Shown: piece after piece, positions 11,601 through 23,884 of the stretch
How the letters are laid out: the number at the start of each line of letters is the position of its first letter
Numbering within the stretch: position 1 is the stretch's first letter
NCBI GenBank assembly: GCA_963575745.1
Contig: CAUYUJ010018574.1
Location: 111,853 to 175,852 of the forward strand
DNA: 64,000 nt
Direction of reading: 5' to 3'
From: Prorocentrum cordatum
Lineage: Eukaryota > Sar > Dinophyceae > Prorocentrales > Prorocentraceae
Position numbers and translations under genes: made by a program
Notes under the pieces: model-generated
The model's database searches: none
What the model was told of the DNA's origin: nothing
What the model saw: only the letters and a program-made list of their open reading frames with translations

Positions 11601-13191
11601 TCCTTGAGGGACTTCAACCAAACCGCGAGGATCTCGTCGTACGGCGTACGTCGAACGTCATCGGCCGTCCTGGGGCCTCTCGGGGCCTCTTGGAAATATA
11701 TTGGGCCCTCCTGGGAGGCCTCTTGAAGTGGAAGGCTCCAATTGTCGGTTCGGGCTCCCCCATATTGGGCCTCTCTTGGGGCCATGTTGGGGCACTCCTG
11801 GGCCGTCTGAGGCGGCTCGTAGGCCGTCTTGGGGCCCTCCTGGCCGTATTTGGGCTTCTCTTGGGGGCTTCTCGGGCTGTTTCGGGGTGGTCTTGTTGAC
11901 CCGTTGAGCCGGCATGGAGATTGGGGAAGCCGACAAGGCCAGAAGGGCGAAGTCCTTCAAAAGACACATAGAAAATCAACGAATTTGGGCTCTCGGGGCT
12001 ATGTTGGGAGTCCTGGAGCCTTCTTGTGGCGTCTTGTGGGCCTCTTCCGGGTTTTTTCGGGGCTTCTTGGGGCAGAAAGCTCGAATGGTCGGTTCGGGCT
12101 TCCGTTCTGGAGTCCCTCGTGGGGCCCAAAGGTGCGCGCAAGGTGGAGCGACCAGCTCTTGAAAGTAAAGAAATACATAGAATTCACTGGGCTGACCGCA
12201 GGCGGACGTCACCTGCAAGCCAGCATTGCAGCCTGACCCGCCTTGGCGCGAACGGCACACATACTGAGGCGCCGGCCAATTCCCTTTCTGAACATTCGAA
12301 CGCCAGCAATGAAACTGAACCTCGACGCATTCTGAACCCAGGACTTTACCTGGGATGAACACCTGCAACGGAGGGTGGTGCAGGGCACGCCGGCAGACGT
12401 GGCTGCCAGCCTGAAACAAAATCAATCTGGCTTCCTCGGGTCGATCTTGGGGGCCTCTTGGGCTGTTTTCGAGCGTCGGGAACCCGAGAAGGCGAGATGA
12501 CCAAAATCCTTCGAACATCTACGGAACATAAACAGTGTTCGGCTCTCAGGGCTCTCGCGGGGGTCCTCGTGGGGCCTTCTTGCGGCGTCTGGGTGGCCTC
12601 TTGGAGGCATCTTGGGGCGTATTCGGGGCCTCTTGGGGCCTCCCGGGCGCCTCTTTTGGCGGAAAGCTCAAATTGTCGCTTGGATTTCCCAATCTTGGGC
12701 TTCTCTTGGGCGCCTTTGGGGCCCCGTTTGGGCCGTCTGGGGCGCCTCTTGGGCCGTCCTGGGGCTCTTTTGGGCCGTCTTGGGGCCCTCGGGGGCGCCT
12801 CTTGGGCCGTCTTGGGGCGGTCTTGGGGACCTCTGATGTCATCAAGAACGGTACGACAGCGAAAACAATAATATGCTAAACATACACGTTTTGAAAAGGG
12901 AATGAAGCAATCTTTGCCTCTTGGGGACGTCCTGGGGGGCCTCTCGGAAGCTGCTTAGGAGCGTTTGCGAGGCCTTTGGAGGTGTCTTGGGGGCCATCTT
13001 GGGCATCTTGGAGCGGCCTTTGGGTGTCTTGGGTCCGTCTTGGGGCGTCTTCGGGTTCTCTTGGCGCGTTCCCGGGGCGTTTTGAAGGCCTCAGGGACGC
13101 CCCAAGAGACTGGGCACACACATTTGTGGTCGTGGTCGCGGCCCCGGGCCCCCGGACCCCGTGCGCTGTTATATGTTTGTGTGTGCGTATC

Positions 13192-13223
<32 letters not shown>

Positions 13224-13930
13224 CTTGGGAACCCCTTGGGCCGTCTTGGGCGCGATGACAGCCCAACAGGCGAACACACGAAAAATATACGTTTCCCCAC
13301 AGGAATGGGACGATTTGTGTTTCTTGGAGCTCTCTTGGGGTGCCTTTTGGAGCGTCTTGGGGTGCTTTTGGGAGCTTTCGGGGCGTTTCTTGGGGGCTTC
13401 TCGGCGCCTCCTGGAGCCACTTGGGGTCGAAAGCTTGGAATTCGATGGTGGCTTTCCTCCTCTGGGGCCCTCTCGGGCCCGTCTTGGGGACTCTCTTGGG
13501 CCGTCTTGGGCCCTTCGTGGGCCGTCCTGGAGCTTTCTGGGGCTGTATTGGGGCCCTCTGGGGCGCGTCCTGGGATGTATTGGGGCGGTCTTGGGAGCTT
13601 CTGAGGTCGTCAAGCACGGACCGAATGCGAAAACAAACAATATGTTAAACATATACATTTTACAAAAGGGAATGGGTCTATTTTGGCCCCTTGGGGCTCT
13701 GTTTGGGGCCCTATTGGGGGTCGCTTGGGAGTGTCTTGCAAGGGCTTTTGAAGCCGCCTTGGAGGCCATGTTGGGCGTCTGGGAGCGACCTTCGGGCGCC
13801 CCGGGTCTGTTCTGGAGCCTCTTGGGGCCTCCTTGGCGCCTTCTGGCGGCTTTCTGTGAAGCCCCGGGGCTCCCCGAGGGCCCCAGAGCCCATTTGCGGT
13901 AGCGGCGCCGGCCCCGGGCGCCTGGACCCG
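11600..13930. repeat. Degenerate CTTGGGGCCGT-type array, block 1
   Basis: Continuous variants of GGGCCTCTTGGGGCCGTCTTGG at roughly 20-base spacing. Every few hundred bases the array is punctuated by a module around ATGCTAAACATACACGTTTT (12870, 13640). Translated frames are G/L/W/R-rich and interchangeable, so no protein is inferred. Confidence 0.8.
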
Positions 13931-13967
13931 GTGCGCCGTTGTGTGTGTGTATATATATATATATACA

Positions 13968-14003
13968 AGAACCACGCGCGCGCTACGCGCGCGCTTAGGT
14001 TCT
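13968..14003. repeat. AGAACC hairpin, copy 2
   Basis: AGAACC (13968-13973) pairs with GGTTCT (13998-14003) around CGCGCGCGCTACGCGCGCGC. An (AT)n tract precedes it, as in copies 1 and 3. Confidence 0.8.
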
Positions 14004-14129
14004 AGCTTCGCCCGGGGCAACGGCCAAACAACGGACGAGGAGGTTGAAGGCTGAATGCACTTCGGTTATTCGTCGAGTTTCGTGGTCGCGGTTCGAAGAG
14101 CTTTTGGGCGCTCCTCACCCCCAGGCGGC

Positions 14130-14977
14130 CCGAGGCGGCCGAAAACGACACCTCTTCCTCGTCCTCCTCTTTCCCCCTGCTTTTCCTCCTCTCCTCCTAC
14201 TCTTCCTCCTTCCCCCATCGCCCCCTCCTTTCCCCCCTTCCTCCTCCTCCGCCCCCTTCCTCCCCTCCTCCTCCTTTCCCTCCTCCTCACCCTTCTCCTC
14301 TTCCTCCTCCTCCTTCTCCTCCTCCTTCTCCTCCTACTTTCCCTCCTCCTCCTCCTCCTCCTCCTCCTCCTCGTCCCCACACCTCCTCCTCCTCCTCGTC
14401 CCCCTCCTCCTCCTCCTCCTCCTCATCATCATCATCGTCATCATCATCATCATCATCATCATCATCACATCACCATCATCATCTTCATCATGTTCCTCCT
14501 CCTCCTCTCCCCTCCTCTTCCCTCCTCCTCCTCTCTCCTCCTCCTCCTCCTCCTCCGCCTCCTCCTCGTCCTCCTCCTCCTCCTCCTCCCCCTCCTCCTC
14601 CTCTCACTCCTCCTTTTCCTGCTCCTCCTCCTCCTGTTCGGACTACATGGCTCGCCAAACGGCAGTGCGACGCCGCGCAAGCATTGGGCCACATCGGATA
14701 CATGGAACACTCGGGGGAGGCCTCCCTCTTGCTCTTCCTCCTCCTTTTCTCCTCTTCCTCCACATCCTCCCCCCTCCTCCTGCTCCTCCTCCTCCGCCCC
14801 CCCCCCTCCTCCTCCTCCTCCTCCTCCTCCTCCTCTCCTCCTCCTCCTCTCCTCCTCCTCCCTCCTCCTCCTTCCCCTCCTCCTCCCCCCCCTCCTCGTC
14901 CTCCGCCCCCCCTCCTCCTCCTCCGCCCCATCCTCCTCCTCCTGTTCCTCTTCCCCCCCCCTCCCCCCTCCTCCCCG

Positions 14978-15064
<87 letters not shown>

Positions 15065-15235
15065 CCATCATCATCATCAATATCATCATCATCCCTCTTC
15101 CCTCCTCCTCCCCCCGTCCCCCTTCCCTCTCCACCCCCCTCCTCCCCCCCTCGTCCTCCTCTTCCTCTCCCCCTCCTCCTCGCCCATCTCCTCCTTTCCT
15201 GTTCCTCCTCCTCCTCCCTCCTCCTCCACCGCCTC
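14130..15235. repeat. TCC and ATC microsatellite complex
   Basis: Long TCC runs alternate with ATC runs (14424-14468, 14980-15090). A spacer with mixed composition lies at 14640-14720. Translations are poly-S, poly-L, poly-R, poly-H or poly-D and are not considered genes. Confidence 0.9.
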
Positions 15236-15629
15236 CGCGTGCAAGAAATCCAACCACATGTCGCGGAAATCAACGAACTGTGTCCCTCCGGGTTTTCTCG
15301 AGCGTCCTTTTGGGACTTGTCGGGGCCGTCTTAGGGCCCCCTTGGGCGTCCTGGGAACCCCGAAATCATGTTCCTATAGGGGCTCCGGGGAACATGATTT
15401 CGGACGCTGCGGAAGAGGCCTCCCGAGAATCTCTATAGGCAGCTCTGCTTGCCCCCGTTGTGGCTCTGTTGGGTGCCTTTTGGGGCTCTCTTGGGCTGGC
15501 TTGTAGCTATCCTGGGTCATCTTGGGTCCCTCTTGGGCCGTCTTGGGGCTCCTCGGGGTGGCACTGTGAAGACGTCATCGTCGTCGCCGTTCGCCGATCG
15601 GCGGCGTCAACTGTTGTCATCGTCGTCCA

Positions 15630-15672
<43 letters not shown>

Positions 15673-17905
15673 CGACCGTCGTCGTCATCGTCAATCACCG
15701 TCGCCGATCACCGTCGCCGATCGTCGATCGGCCCCGAGCCCTCCCGCCCACTCATCCTCCTCTCCTCCTCCTCTTCCTCCTCCTCCTCCTAATCTGCCTC
15801 CTCTTCCTCTTCCTCCTCCTCCTCCTGAAATCATGTTCCCGGAGACGCTTCCGGGGACAGGGTTTCGAACGATGCCGAAAAGACTGGTTCCAGGGTGGCT
15901 TTGCGCACGCGGACAGCGTCGCCGCCGTCGGCGTGGCCGTCGTCGTCGTCGCCGTCGTTCGTCGATCGGCGACGTCGACTGTTGTCATCGTCTTCTATCG
16001 TCGTCGTCGTCGGTCGTCGACCGTCGTCGTCGTCGTCGTCGTCAATAACCGTCGCCGGTCGTCGTCTCCGATCGTCGATCGCCCTCGAGCCTCCTCCTCT
16101 CTCCCCCCCTCCGCCCCTCCACTCCTCCTCCCCGCCTCCTCCTCCTTCTCCTCTTCCTTCTCCTCCTCCTCCTCCTCCTTCGCCCTCGCCGTCTCCTCCG
16201 CGCGGAAGAAATCCAACAACATCTCGCGCAAATCAACGAACTATGGCCCTCCGGGCCTTTTTGAACGTCCATTGAAGGCTTTTTGGGGCCGTCTTAGGGC
16301 CCTCTTGGGCGTCCTGAGAACCAGGAAATCATGTTCCCGGAGAGGCTTCTGGGAATATGATTTCGAACGAGGCCCTCTTGGGACTCCCTGAGGCCGTGTT
16401 GGGAGCCTCCTGGGCCAACTTTGGGGCCTCTTGGGCCGTCTTGGGGGTTCCGTGAGCCTCACAGGACGACCCTTTTGGGCCGTCTTGGGCCCTCTTGGGT
16501 CTCTCTTGGGCTGTCTTGTGGGGCTCGGGGGCGTCTGGGGCACTGCGAGGCCCAAGCAAGCAAGTATGCTGAAAACGTACGTTGTACAACGGGAGCGGGC
16601 CGAATTCTGCCTCTTGAAGGCCCTCTTCGGCCAACTTCAAACCATCTCGGGCCCTCTTGAGGCGCTCTTGGACGTTTTGAGGCCCTCTTGGGCCTCGCTG
16701 AGGCTGTCGGACAGCGTCGCCGCCGTCGGCGTGGCCGTCGTCGTCGCCGTCGATAATCGATCAGCGGCGTCGACTATTGTCATCGTCGTCGATCGTCATC
16801 GGTCGTCGTCGTAGTCGTCGTCGTCGTCGTGAATCACCGTCGCTGGTCGTCGTCTCCGATCGTCGATCGCCCTCGAGCCTCCTCCTCCTCTCTCCCCCCT
16901 GCACTCCTCCTCCCCGCCTCGTCCTTCTCGTATTCCTCCTCCTCCTCCCCCCCCTCCTCCTCCCCCTCCTCCTCCTCCTCCTCCTCCTCCTCGTCCTTCG
17001 CCCTCTCCGTCTCCTCCGCGTGGAAGAAATCCAACAACATTTCGCGAAAATCAGCGAACTGTGGCCCTCTGGGAATTTTTGAATGTCAGTTTAAGCAATT
17101 TTGGGGCCGTCCTCGGGCCCTCTTGGGCGTCCTGGGAGCCCGGAAATCATGCTCCCGGAGAAAATTCTGGGAACATGATTTCGAACGAGGCCCTCTTGGG
17201 CCTCCTTGAGGCCGTTTTGGGGGCCTCCTGGGCCGGCTTTGGGGCCTTTGGGGCCGTCTTGGGCTGTCTTGGGGCTCCTCGGGGCTGAGGACGAAGCAAG
17301 CGAGTATGCTGAAATTGTACGTTTTACACGAGGAATGGGTAAAGTTTTGCCTCTTGAAGGCCCTCTTGGGGCCCTCTTCGGCCATCTTCAAGCCATCTCG
17401 GGCCCTCTTGAGGCGCTCTTGGACGTCTTGGGGCCCTCTGGGGCCTCGATGAGGCTGTCTTGTGTGCCTCTTGGGCTGTCACGCGGGCAGCGTCGCCGCC
17501 GTCGGCGTGGCCGTCGTCGTCGCCGTCGATCGTCGATCGGCGCCGTCGACTATTGTCATCGTCGTCGATCGTCGTTGTCGTCGGTCGTCGACCGTCGTCG
17601 ATCGTCGTCGTCGTCGTCGTCCTCGTTGTCGTCGTCGTCGTCGTCAATCACCGTCGCCGGTCGTCGTCGCCGATCGTCGATCGCCCTCGAGCCTCCTCCT
17701 CTCTCCCCCCCTCCTCCCCTCCACTCCTCCTCCCTGCCTCCTCCTTCTCCTCTTCCTCCTCCTCCTCCTCCTCCTCCTCGCCCTCTCCGTCTCCTCCGCG
17801 CGGAAGAAATCCAACAACATCTCACGCAAATCAACGAACTGTGGCCATCCGGGCCTTGTCGAAGGTCCTTTTAAGGCCCTTTTGGGGCCGTCCTGGGGCC
17901 CTCTT
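15236..17905. repeat. Large tandem units with GAAGAAATCCAACAACAT landmark
   Basis: Three-plus units start with a landmark around AAGAAATCCAACAACAT at about 15245, 16205, 17025 and 17805, giving spacings of roughly 960, 820 and 780 bp. Each unit combines a CTTGGGGCC-type segment, a GAAATCATGTTCCC hairpin (degenerate or missing in some units), a CGTCGTCGTC microsatellite and a CTCCTCCTC run. No intact frame is shared between units. Confidence 0.75.
15361..15402. repeat. GAAATCATGTTCC hairpin
   Basis: Perfect 14-bp arms: CGAAATCATGTTCC (15361-15374) and its reverse complement (15389-15402), with a 14-base loop. Imperfect versions lie at 15827-15870, 16325-16364 and 17143-17182. Confidence 0.85.
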
Positions 17906-19050
17906 GGGCGTGGAGTAAGTTTTGGCTCCCGGGGCCCTTTTGGAAGGCCTCTTGGAGCCTTCTTGGGGCGTCTTGACGGCCTCGTGGCCCTTCTGGAGGC
18001 CATGTTGGGCCGTATCGGAGCGCTCCGGGGGCCCTCTCGGGGCGACCGGGAAGTCTCTTGGGCCATCTTGGGCGGACTGGGAGGCCCGGGGGCCGCCCGA
18101 GGAGCGTCCCAGGAAGCCCTCCTAGGCCCTCTTAGCGCTGTCCTCAGGCGTCCTGGGGCGTCCTTGGGCGCCTCCTGGGGCTGTCTGACAACTCGGACAG
18201 CCAAGGGATGAGATATCCTAAAAATGTACGTTTTACGAAGGGAATGGGGCCATTTTGGTTTCCCGGGGCGCTCTTGGGGGGCCTCTTGGAGGCCTCTTGG
18301 GGCGGTTTGATGGCCTCTTGTCCCTTCTGGAAGCGATCTTTGGCGGTCTTGAAGCGATCCTGGGCTTCTCTCGGCGCTCTTGGAGCCTTCTTTGGCGGAC
18401 TGGGAGGCCCGGGGGCCGCCCGAGGAGCGTCCCGGGAGGCCTTCCTGGGCTGTCTTCGGGCTATCCTAGGGCGCCTCGTGGGGCTTTCTGACCGCTCCGA
18501 CAGCCAAGGGAGCTGATATCTTAAAAATGTACGTTTTACGAAGGGAATGGGGCCATTTTGGTCTCCCGGGGCGCTCTTGGGGGGCCTCTTGGAGGCCTCT
18601 TGGGGCGGTTTGATGGCCTCTTGGCCCTTCTGGAAGCGATCTTTTGCGGTCTTGAAGCGATCCTGGGGTTCTCTCGGCGCTCTTGGAGCCTTCTTGGGCG
18701 GACTGGGCAGCCCGGGGGCCGCCGGAGGAGCGTCCCGGGAGGCCCTCCTGGGCCGTCTTGGGGCTGTCCTCAGTCGTCCTGGAGCGTCCTTGGGCGCCTC
18801 GTGGGGCTTTCTGGCCGCTCCGACAGCTAAGGGAGCTGATATCGTAAAAATGTACGTTTTACGACGGGAATGGGGCCATTTTGGTCTCCCGGGGCGCTCG
18901 TGGGGGGCCTCTTGAAGGCCTCTTGGGGCGGTTTGAGCGCCTCTTGACCCTTCTGGAAGCGATCTTTGGCGGTCTTGAAGCGATCCTGGGGTTCTCTCGG
19001 CGCTCCTGGAGCCCTCTTGGGCGGGCTGGAACGCGCGGGGGCCGCCGGAA
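17905..19050. repeat. 313-bp tandem array
   Basis: About 3.6 units. The landmark AAAATGTACGTTTTACG begins at 18221, 18534 and 18847, so the period is exactly 313 bp between successive copies. Each unit also holds GGGGCCATTTTGG and GGAAGCGATCTTT words. It is a homogenised part of the CTTGGGGCC-type family. No coding function is inferred. Confidence 0.9.
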
Positions 19051-19370
19051 GGGCGCCCCGGGAGAGGGCCGCACCCTATATACAAGGGAGGTTCCGGCCC
19101 GGGGCCCGGGGCCCGGGATCTCCCATATATGTATATAGGCAGTGTGCGGAGTGCGTGCAAGCGTTCGGTCATAATACCAGGTACGGGGACAATTCCTTGC
19201 ACGGTGCCGCTGAGAACGGACCCACACAGAAGTAACAGTACCATCAACTGCAATCAACAACGTGAAGCGAGCTCGCTCACGCGGGACCGATCGAAAAGAA
19301 CTAACAACCCATAAGTGCAAGGACTGGTTTGGGAACAGTTTCCAAACAGTGTTTGCACTTAGGGTTCTTA
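19051..19370. other. Unassigned sequence after 313-bp array
   Basis: Includes a GGGGCCCGGGGCCCGGG stretch and an ATATATGTATATAGG patch (19100-19140). No gene is supported. Confidence 0.4.
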
Positions 19371-19555
19371 CTTCTTTTCTGATGAACTGGGGCTGCGTGT
19401 TGGTCTGGCGGCTATGTCATCGCCGTCGCCGCCCCGTCACCTCCTCGTCGCTGCCCGTCGTCTGGGCCTGTCTGTCGGTCTGCTGGCTATATTGTCACCG
19501 TCGCCGCCCCGTCGCCGCCGTCACCGCTCGTCGCCGCCGTTAGACTGCACCACAT
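19371..19555. repeat. GTCGCCGCCCCGTCGCC minisatellite
   Basis: Repeats of GGTCTGGCGGCTAT followed by CGCCGTCGCCGCCCC. The same cassette returns at 20150-20300 and 48500-48610, on both sides of the TTGCG array here. Confidence 0.7.
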
Positions 19556-20130
19556 AAATTCCTGTTTGCGTTGCTCTGCTTTGCTTTGCATTGTTTTGCG
19601 TTGCGTTGAATTGCTTGGTATTGCGTGGCGTTACTGTCTTGTTTTACATTGCTTTGCAGTTCATTGCTTTGCCTGGCATTGCTGTGCAGTGCTTTGCGTT
19701 GCATTTCTTTGCAATGCTTCGCGTTGCTTTGCGTTACTTTGCGTTGCGTTGCCTTGGTGTGCACTCTTTTGTTTTGAATGTATGTGCAATGATGTGCATC
19801 GCGTTGCTTTGACTTACTTGGTGTTGCTGTACCTTGTCTTGCATGGCGTTGTATTGCGTTGCTTTGCGTTGCGTTGTATTGGTTTGCGTTGCTTTGCATT
19901 GAGTGGCATTGCTGTGCATTGCTTGGTCTTGCCGTGCATTGCAATGCTTTGCATTGCATTGCTTTGCATTGCTTCGCTGTGCCTTGCGTTGCGTCGCCTT
20001 GCGTTGCGTTGCTTCGTATGGCGTTGAGTTGCATTGCTTTGCGTTGCCTATCGTTGCGTTGCTTGGCATTGCGTTGCTGCACGTTGCTGCGCGTTGCTTT
20101 GCATGGCGTTGCGTTGTAGTGCTTTGCGCT
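19556..20130. repeat. TTGCGTTGCTTTGC degenerate pentamer array
   Basis: About 575 bases built from TTGCG/TTGCT/TTGCA pentamers with irregular spacing. The + strand is A-poor. Translation gives C/L/A-rich runs in every frame. Confidence 0.9.
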
Positions 20131-20299
20131 GCGTTCTACGAAACTGGGACAGCATGTCGGTCTGGCGGCTATGCTGTCGCCGTCACCGCCCCGTCGCCGC
20201 CTCATCGCCGCCTCGTCGCCGCCCGTCGTCTGGACTTGATTGTCGGTCTGGCGGCTATGTTGTCGCCGTGGCAGCCCCGCCGCCGCCAAATTGCACAGC

Positions 20300-21177
20300 G
20301 AAGATCTCCCTTCTAAAAAAAGAACTCGACTCTACCCCCCCCCTCCCCCGGAGTGAACGGGCCACCTTTCCGTATTGCAGTTGGCATATGGTTCTGCCCA
20401 CATCGTTCATCCTCGCTGCGAATTCAAAATATCCCAGCCAGGCCGGTATCGCCCCCCCGCCATCCTCTGCAAAAAACTCCATGCGCGCACACTCGTTTAT
20501 CAAAAATCCTAAATGTTCAAGAGTCCCTTGCACAAAACGAGACGAAGTGCACACGCGCGCGGCGTCGCGCGCGCATGCCGAAATCTTTCGAAAACCATCG
20601 GTTTCGGAAGGATGTCAAAATCGAGCTTCCCAGAAACATACGAACAATCACAAGGTTTCGCAACACTGATTTTCTAAAAAGCTTACGCGCGCGCCCTTGC
20701 GACATCTTACGAAAACCATAGGTTGTTCAAGCATTGTTCAAAACAAATTCTACCAAACGGGCTTCGCGCGCGCGCAGGTCGAAATCTTTCGAACGCCCTT
20801 GCGCGCGTGCCGTCGCGAGAACCCTCTGCAAACACTGGGACGAAGTGCAAACGCGCACGTCGTCGCGCGCGCATGCCGAAATCCTTCAAAAAACTTCGGT
20901 TTCGGACAAATGTCAAAATCGTGTGTCCAAAAAGCATACAAAAACATTTCGCAACACGGGTTTTCAACAAAAGCGTGGGCGCGCGTTCTTGCGTGGTCGT
21001 CGTCGTCGTCGTCGCCGTCCTCCCTCCCTCGTCGTCGTCGTCGCCGTCGTCGTCCCCTGTCTTTCCTCGTCGTCGTCGTCTTGGCGTCGTCGTCGTTTCC
21101 GTCGCTGTCGCCGTGGTCGTCCTTCCCCCCTCGTCGTCTTCGTCGGCGTTTCGTCGTTGTCCCTCCTATTTCGTCGC

Positions 21178-21210
<33 letters not shown>

Positions 21211-21775
21211 ATTCCCTCCTCCCTAGTCGTTGTCGTCGTCGCCGTCGTCGTCCTCCCTCCTCCCTCGTCGTCGTCTTCGTTGGCGACGTTGTCGTCGTCG
21301 TCTTCGTCGTCGCCGTCGTCGTCGTCGTCGTCGGCGTCGCCGTCGTCGTCGTCGGCGATTGCGTCGTCGTCGTCGGCGTTGTCATCGTCGTCGTCGTCGT
21401 CGTCAGCGTCGGCGTCGTCGTCGTCGGTGTTGTCGTCGTCGTCTTTGTCGTCGTCGTCGAAGTCGTTGGAAACTCGCCCGCAACGTCTACCGTTGTCGAC
21501 GTTGCCATGATACCGCGCCCGCCCAAGTCGCCGACTCGCAATGAAGTGCCCGCTGGGACGTGCCCAACGATCAGCGCCACCGCGGCCGCGTCGGTCGCGC
21601 CAGACCACCTGGCCGCTGCGCGCGCGTGCTTGGGTTGGCGCGGCCGCAGAGACGCACCAGCCAACGTCGAGCATGCATCGCAATCGCCACCTGATGGGTT
21701 TTGCAAACCAAGTTGCGGGTGGGCAGGTGGGATATTTGCAAGGGCACGGGGTGTGTCAACTCGTTTATTAAAACC
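20300..21775. repeat. Dispersed copy of the 3-kb repeat family, with CGT tract
   Basis: Carries modules seen again at 48.6-49.5 and 53.1-59.7 kb: GCGCGCATGCCGAAATC, TTTCGGANGGATGTCAAAAT, GGTTTTGCAAACCAAGTTGC and GATGCACCAGCCAAC-like segments. The CGCGCGTCGTCGCGCGCGC word makes a small hairpin. A CGTCGTCGTC microsatellite occupies about 21000-21470. No gene is supported. Confidence 0.7.
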
Positions 21776-22185
21776 AAGTGCACCACATAGATTGCAAGAC
21801 ACCGGCTTCACAACATAGAATGCACGGCACAAATCGCACCAACAGGTTGAAGGGCATAGGTTGCACTACATTTACTGCAACGCATATATTGCGCCACGTC
21901 GATACACAACACAGATTCCACCACATAGCTTGAACCAGAAAGATTGCACCACACACATTGCACCAACAAATTGCACCGCATAGATTGCGCCACACAGACT
22001 ACACCACAACTATTCCACCACGTTGGCAGCATAACATAGATTGCACCAATTAGATTGCGCCACGCCGACTGCACCACTTGAGTTGCGCACCACAAGTTTT
22101 GCACCACATAAACTGCACCACATAGACTGCACCACCCAAAGTCCACAACATAGACTGCACCACGTAGGCTGCAAACCTTACTATG
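21776..22185. repeat. GCACCACATAGATT degenerate array
   Basis: Repeated words of about 15 bases (TTGCACCACATAGA, TGCACCACATAG) with many substitutions over about 400 bp. No frame is conserved. Confidence 0.85.
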
Positions 22186-22215
22186 CTAGGAACACACTGA
22201 TTGGGGTCTACACTG

Positions 22216-22323
22216 GCTAACATATATATATATATATACATACATATACATATATATATATGTGTGTGTACACGCACGCACTAGAACCATCGCGCGCGCT
22301 TCGCGCGCGCGCTGAAGCTTTAG
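22216..22323. repeat. (AT)n tract and AGAACC hairpin, copy 3
   Basis: A TATATA/CATATA tract (22216-22270) is followed by CTAGAACC (22281-22288) and a CGCGCGCGC stem. The right arm has diverged (GAAGCTTTAG instead of GGTTCTAG), so this is the most decayed of the three copies. Confidence 0.75.
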
Positions 22324-22339
22324 CTAGGCTGGATGGTCG

Positions 22340-23790
22340 AACGCTTGGGGATCTCTATATTGCATGATACTTCTGCTCTGGGGCGTCCAAGAACCACGAA
22401 GGCGGCCCAAGTGGCTTGCAAGACCTCCTACGGTCCACCGACGGCGGCCTAAGACAGGCCCAAGAGGCACTTCGGGGGGGGGGGCTCGTATTCGCCGCGG
22501 CGCGACGTGGCCGAAGGAAGAAGGAGGAGAAGGGGCGGTGAAGGGGCTCCCTGGGGCAGAAGGAGGAGGATGAGGAGGAGTTGAAGAGGATGGAGGAGGC
22601 CGCAGAGGAGGAGAAACAGGAGGAGAAGGAAGAGGAGGAGGACATCTGATACTTCCATTTTTTGCAAGCGTAGCGAAACAGCCAGGCGAACTTGAACAAA
22701 CAACAAAAATGTTGGCATTCCCTCTTTTCGAATGACCTCTTTTGGGGCTCCTTCGGGCCTCTTGAGGCCTGCTGGGGGTCTCCTGGGGCGGAGATCTCGA
22801 GTTCTCGGTTCACGCTCCCGATCATGGGCCACGCTTGGAGCCCTCTCGGGCCGTCTTGGACGTCTCTTCGGTCGTTTGGGAGCCGTCGTGGGGCACTTTT
22901 GAAACCTGTTGGGCCGTCTTGAGGCGATCCTCAGGACCTCTTGGGGCGTCTTGCAGCGTCGGGAAGCGGAGGAGGCGGACACGCCAAAATTGTCCAAAAA
23001 CCTATGGGAACTCAATGTTGTTATGCCTCTTCGAGCTCTCTTGGGAGACCTCCTGGAGACCTCTCGGGTAGCTTGGGGGTCTCTTAGGCCGTCTGGAGTC
23101 CGTCTTGGGCATCTTGGACCTTCGGCCCATCCCGCCACCGTGCCTGGGTTGTGGGTTAGAGGCCTCTTGGAAGTTCGTTTGGATATCGTGGGAGGCCTCT
23201 CGGGGGCCTCTTGGCGGCAGTTTTGGGAGCCTCTTGGGGGGCCGTTTGGGGGCCTCTGGGAGCCTCTTTTCGGGCCTCTCTTGTCGGTTCGCGTTCCCCC
23301 TCCTGGGCCCCTCTTGGGCGATCTTGGGCGCCCCTTGAGCCGTTTTGGGGACCTCTTGGACCGTCTCGAGGCCTTCTTGGAGGCCTCTTGGGCCGTCTTG
23401 GGGCGGTCTTGGGGGCCTCCGGGGCCATCTTGGAGCGTCGGAAGCCCATAATGAACTCGAGGACGCGGAAAACATTGAAAACCACAAGGGCAGTCGTTGA
23501 TGCTTGCCTTGTTGGGCCTTCTTGGGGGTCCTCTTGGAGCGCTCTTGAAGCTTCTTCGGCGCCTCTTGGGCCGTCTTGGGGCCATCCTGGGCGTCTTGGA
23601 GCTCTCTTGGGCTGTTCTTGGGCTGTCTTGGAGGCCTCCTGGACCCTATTCCGCGCTTGCTGGAGCCCTCTTACCCCGTCTTGGACCCCCCTGGGCCTCT
23701 CCGGGGCCGCCTCTGGCAAGCGAGCCGGGAGGGTATTGAAAAGTGTTCCCGGATGGTTGCGAACTGGGCCACCCCAGGCCGTGGGGAGCC
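22340..23790. repeat. Degenerate CTTGGGGCC-type array, block 2
   Basis: Resembles 11.6-19 kb: CTCTTGGGCCGTCTTGGG and GGAGGCCTCTTGG variants, with GAG-rich sequence at 22500-22650. Opposite-strand frames are R/P-rich and not considered proteins. Confidence 0.75.
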
Positions 23791-23884
23791 CGATGTGTTT
23801 GTGAAGTAAAAAGCACATACATCCTACCGATACGACCACCCTTCGGGTGACAAGGAGGTTGTGGGGCGGGGGAGAGGGGAATCA

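Noticed and set aside
14044-15506. Very long S/P/L/I/H-rich open frames (over 450 codons) on both strands
   Set aside because: They are translations of TCC and ATC microsatellites; all frames stay open because the triplets contain no stops.
18221-18260. Possible spliced-leader gene (GGCCATTTTGGTC word in the 313-bp units)
   Set aside because: Only about ten bases match the dinoflagellate leader; the start, the CTCAAG end and a following donor are missing.
19540-20289. 249-codon frame on the - strand rich in N, A, Q, K (NATQ-type words)
   Set aside because: A translation of the TTGCG pentamer array; composition follows the repeat and no domain is present.
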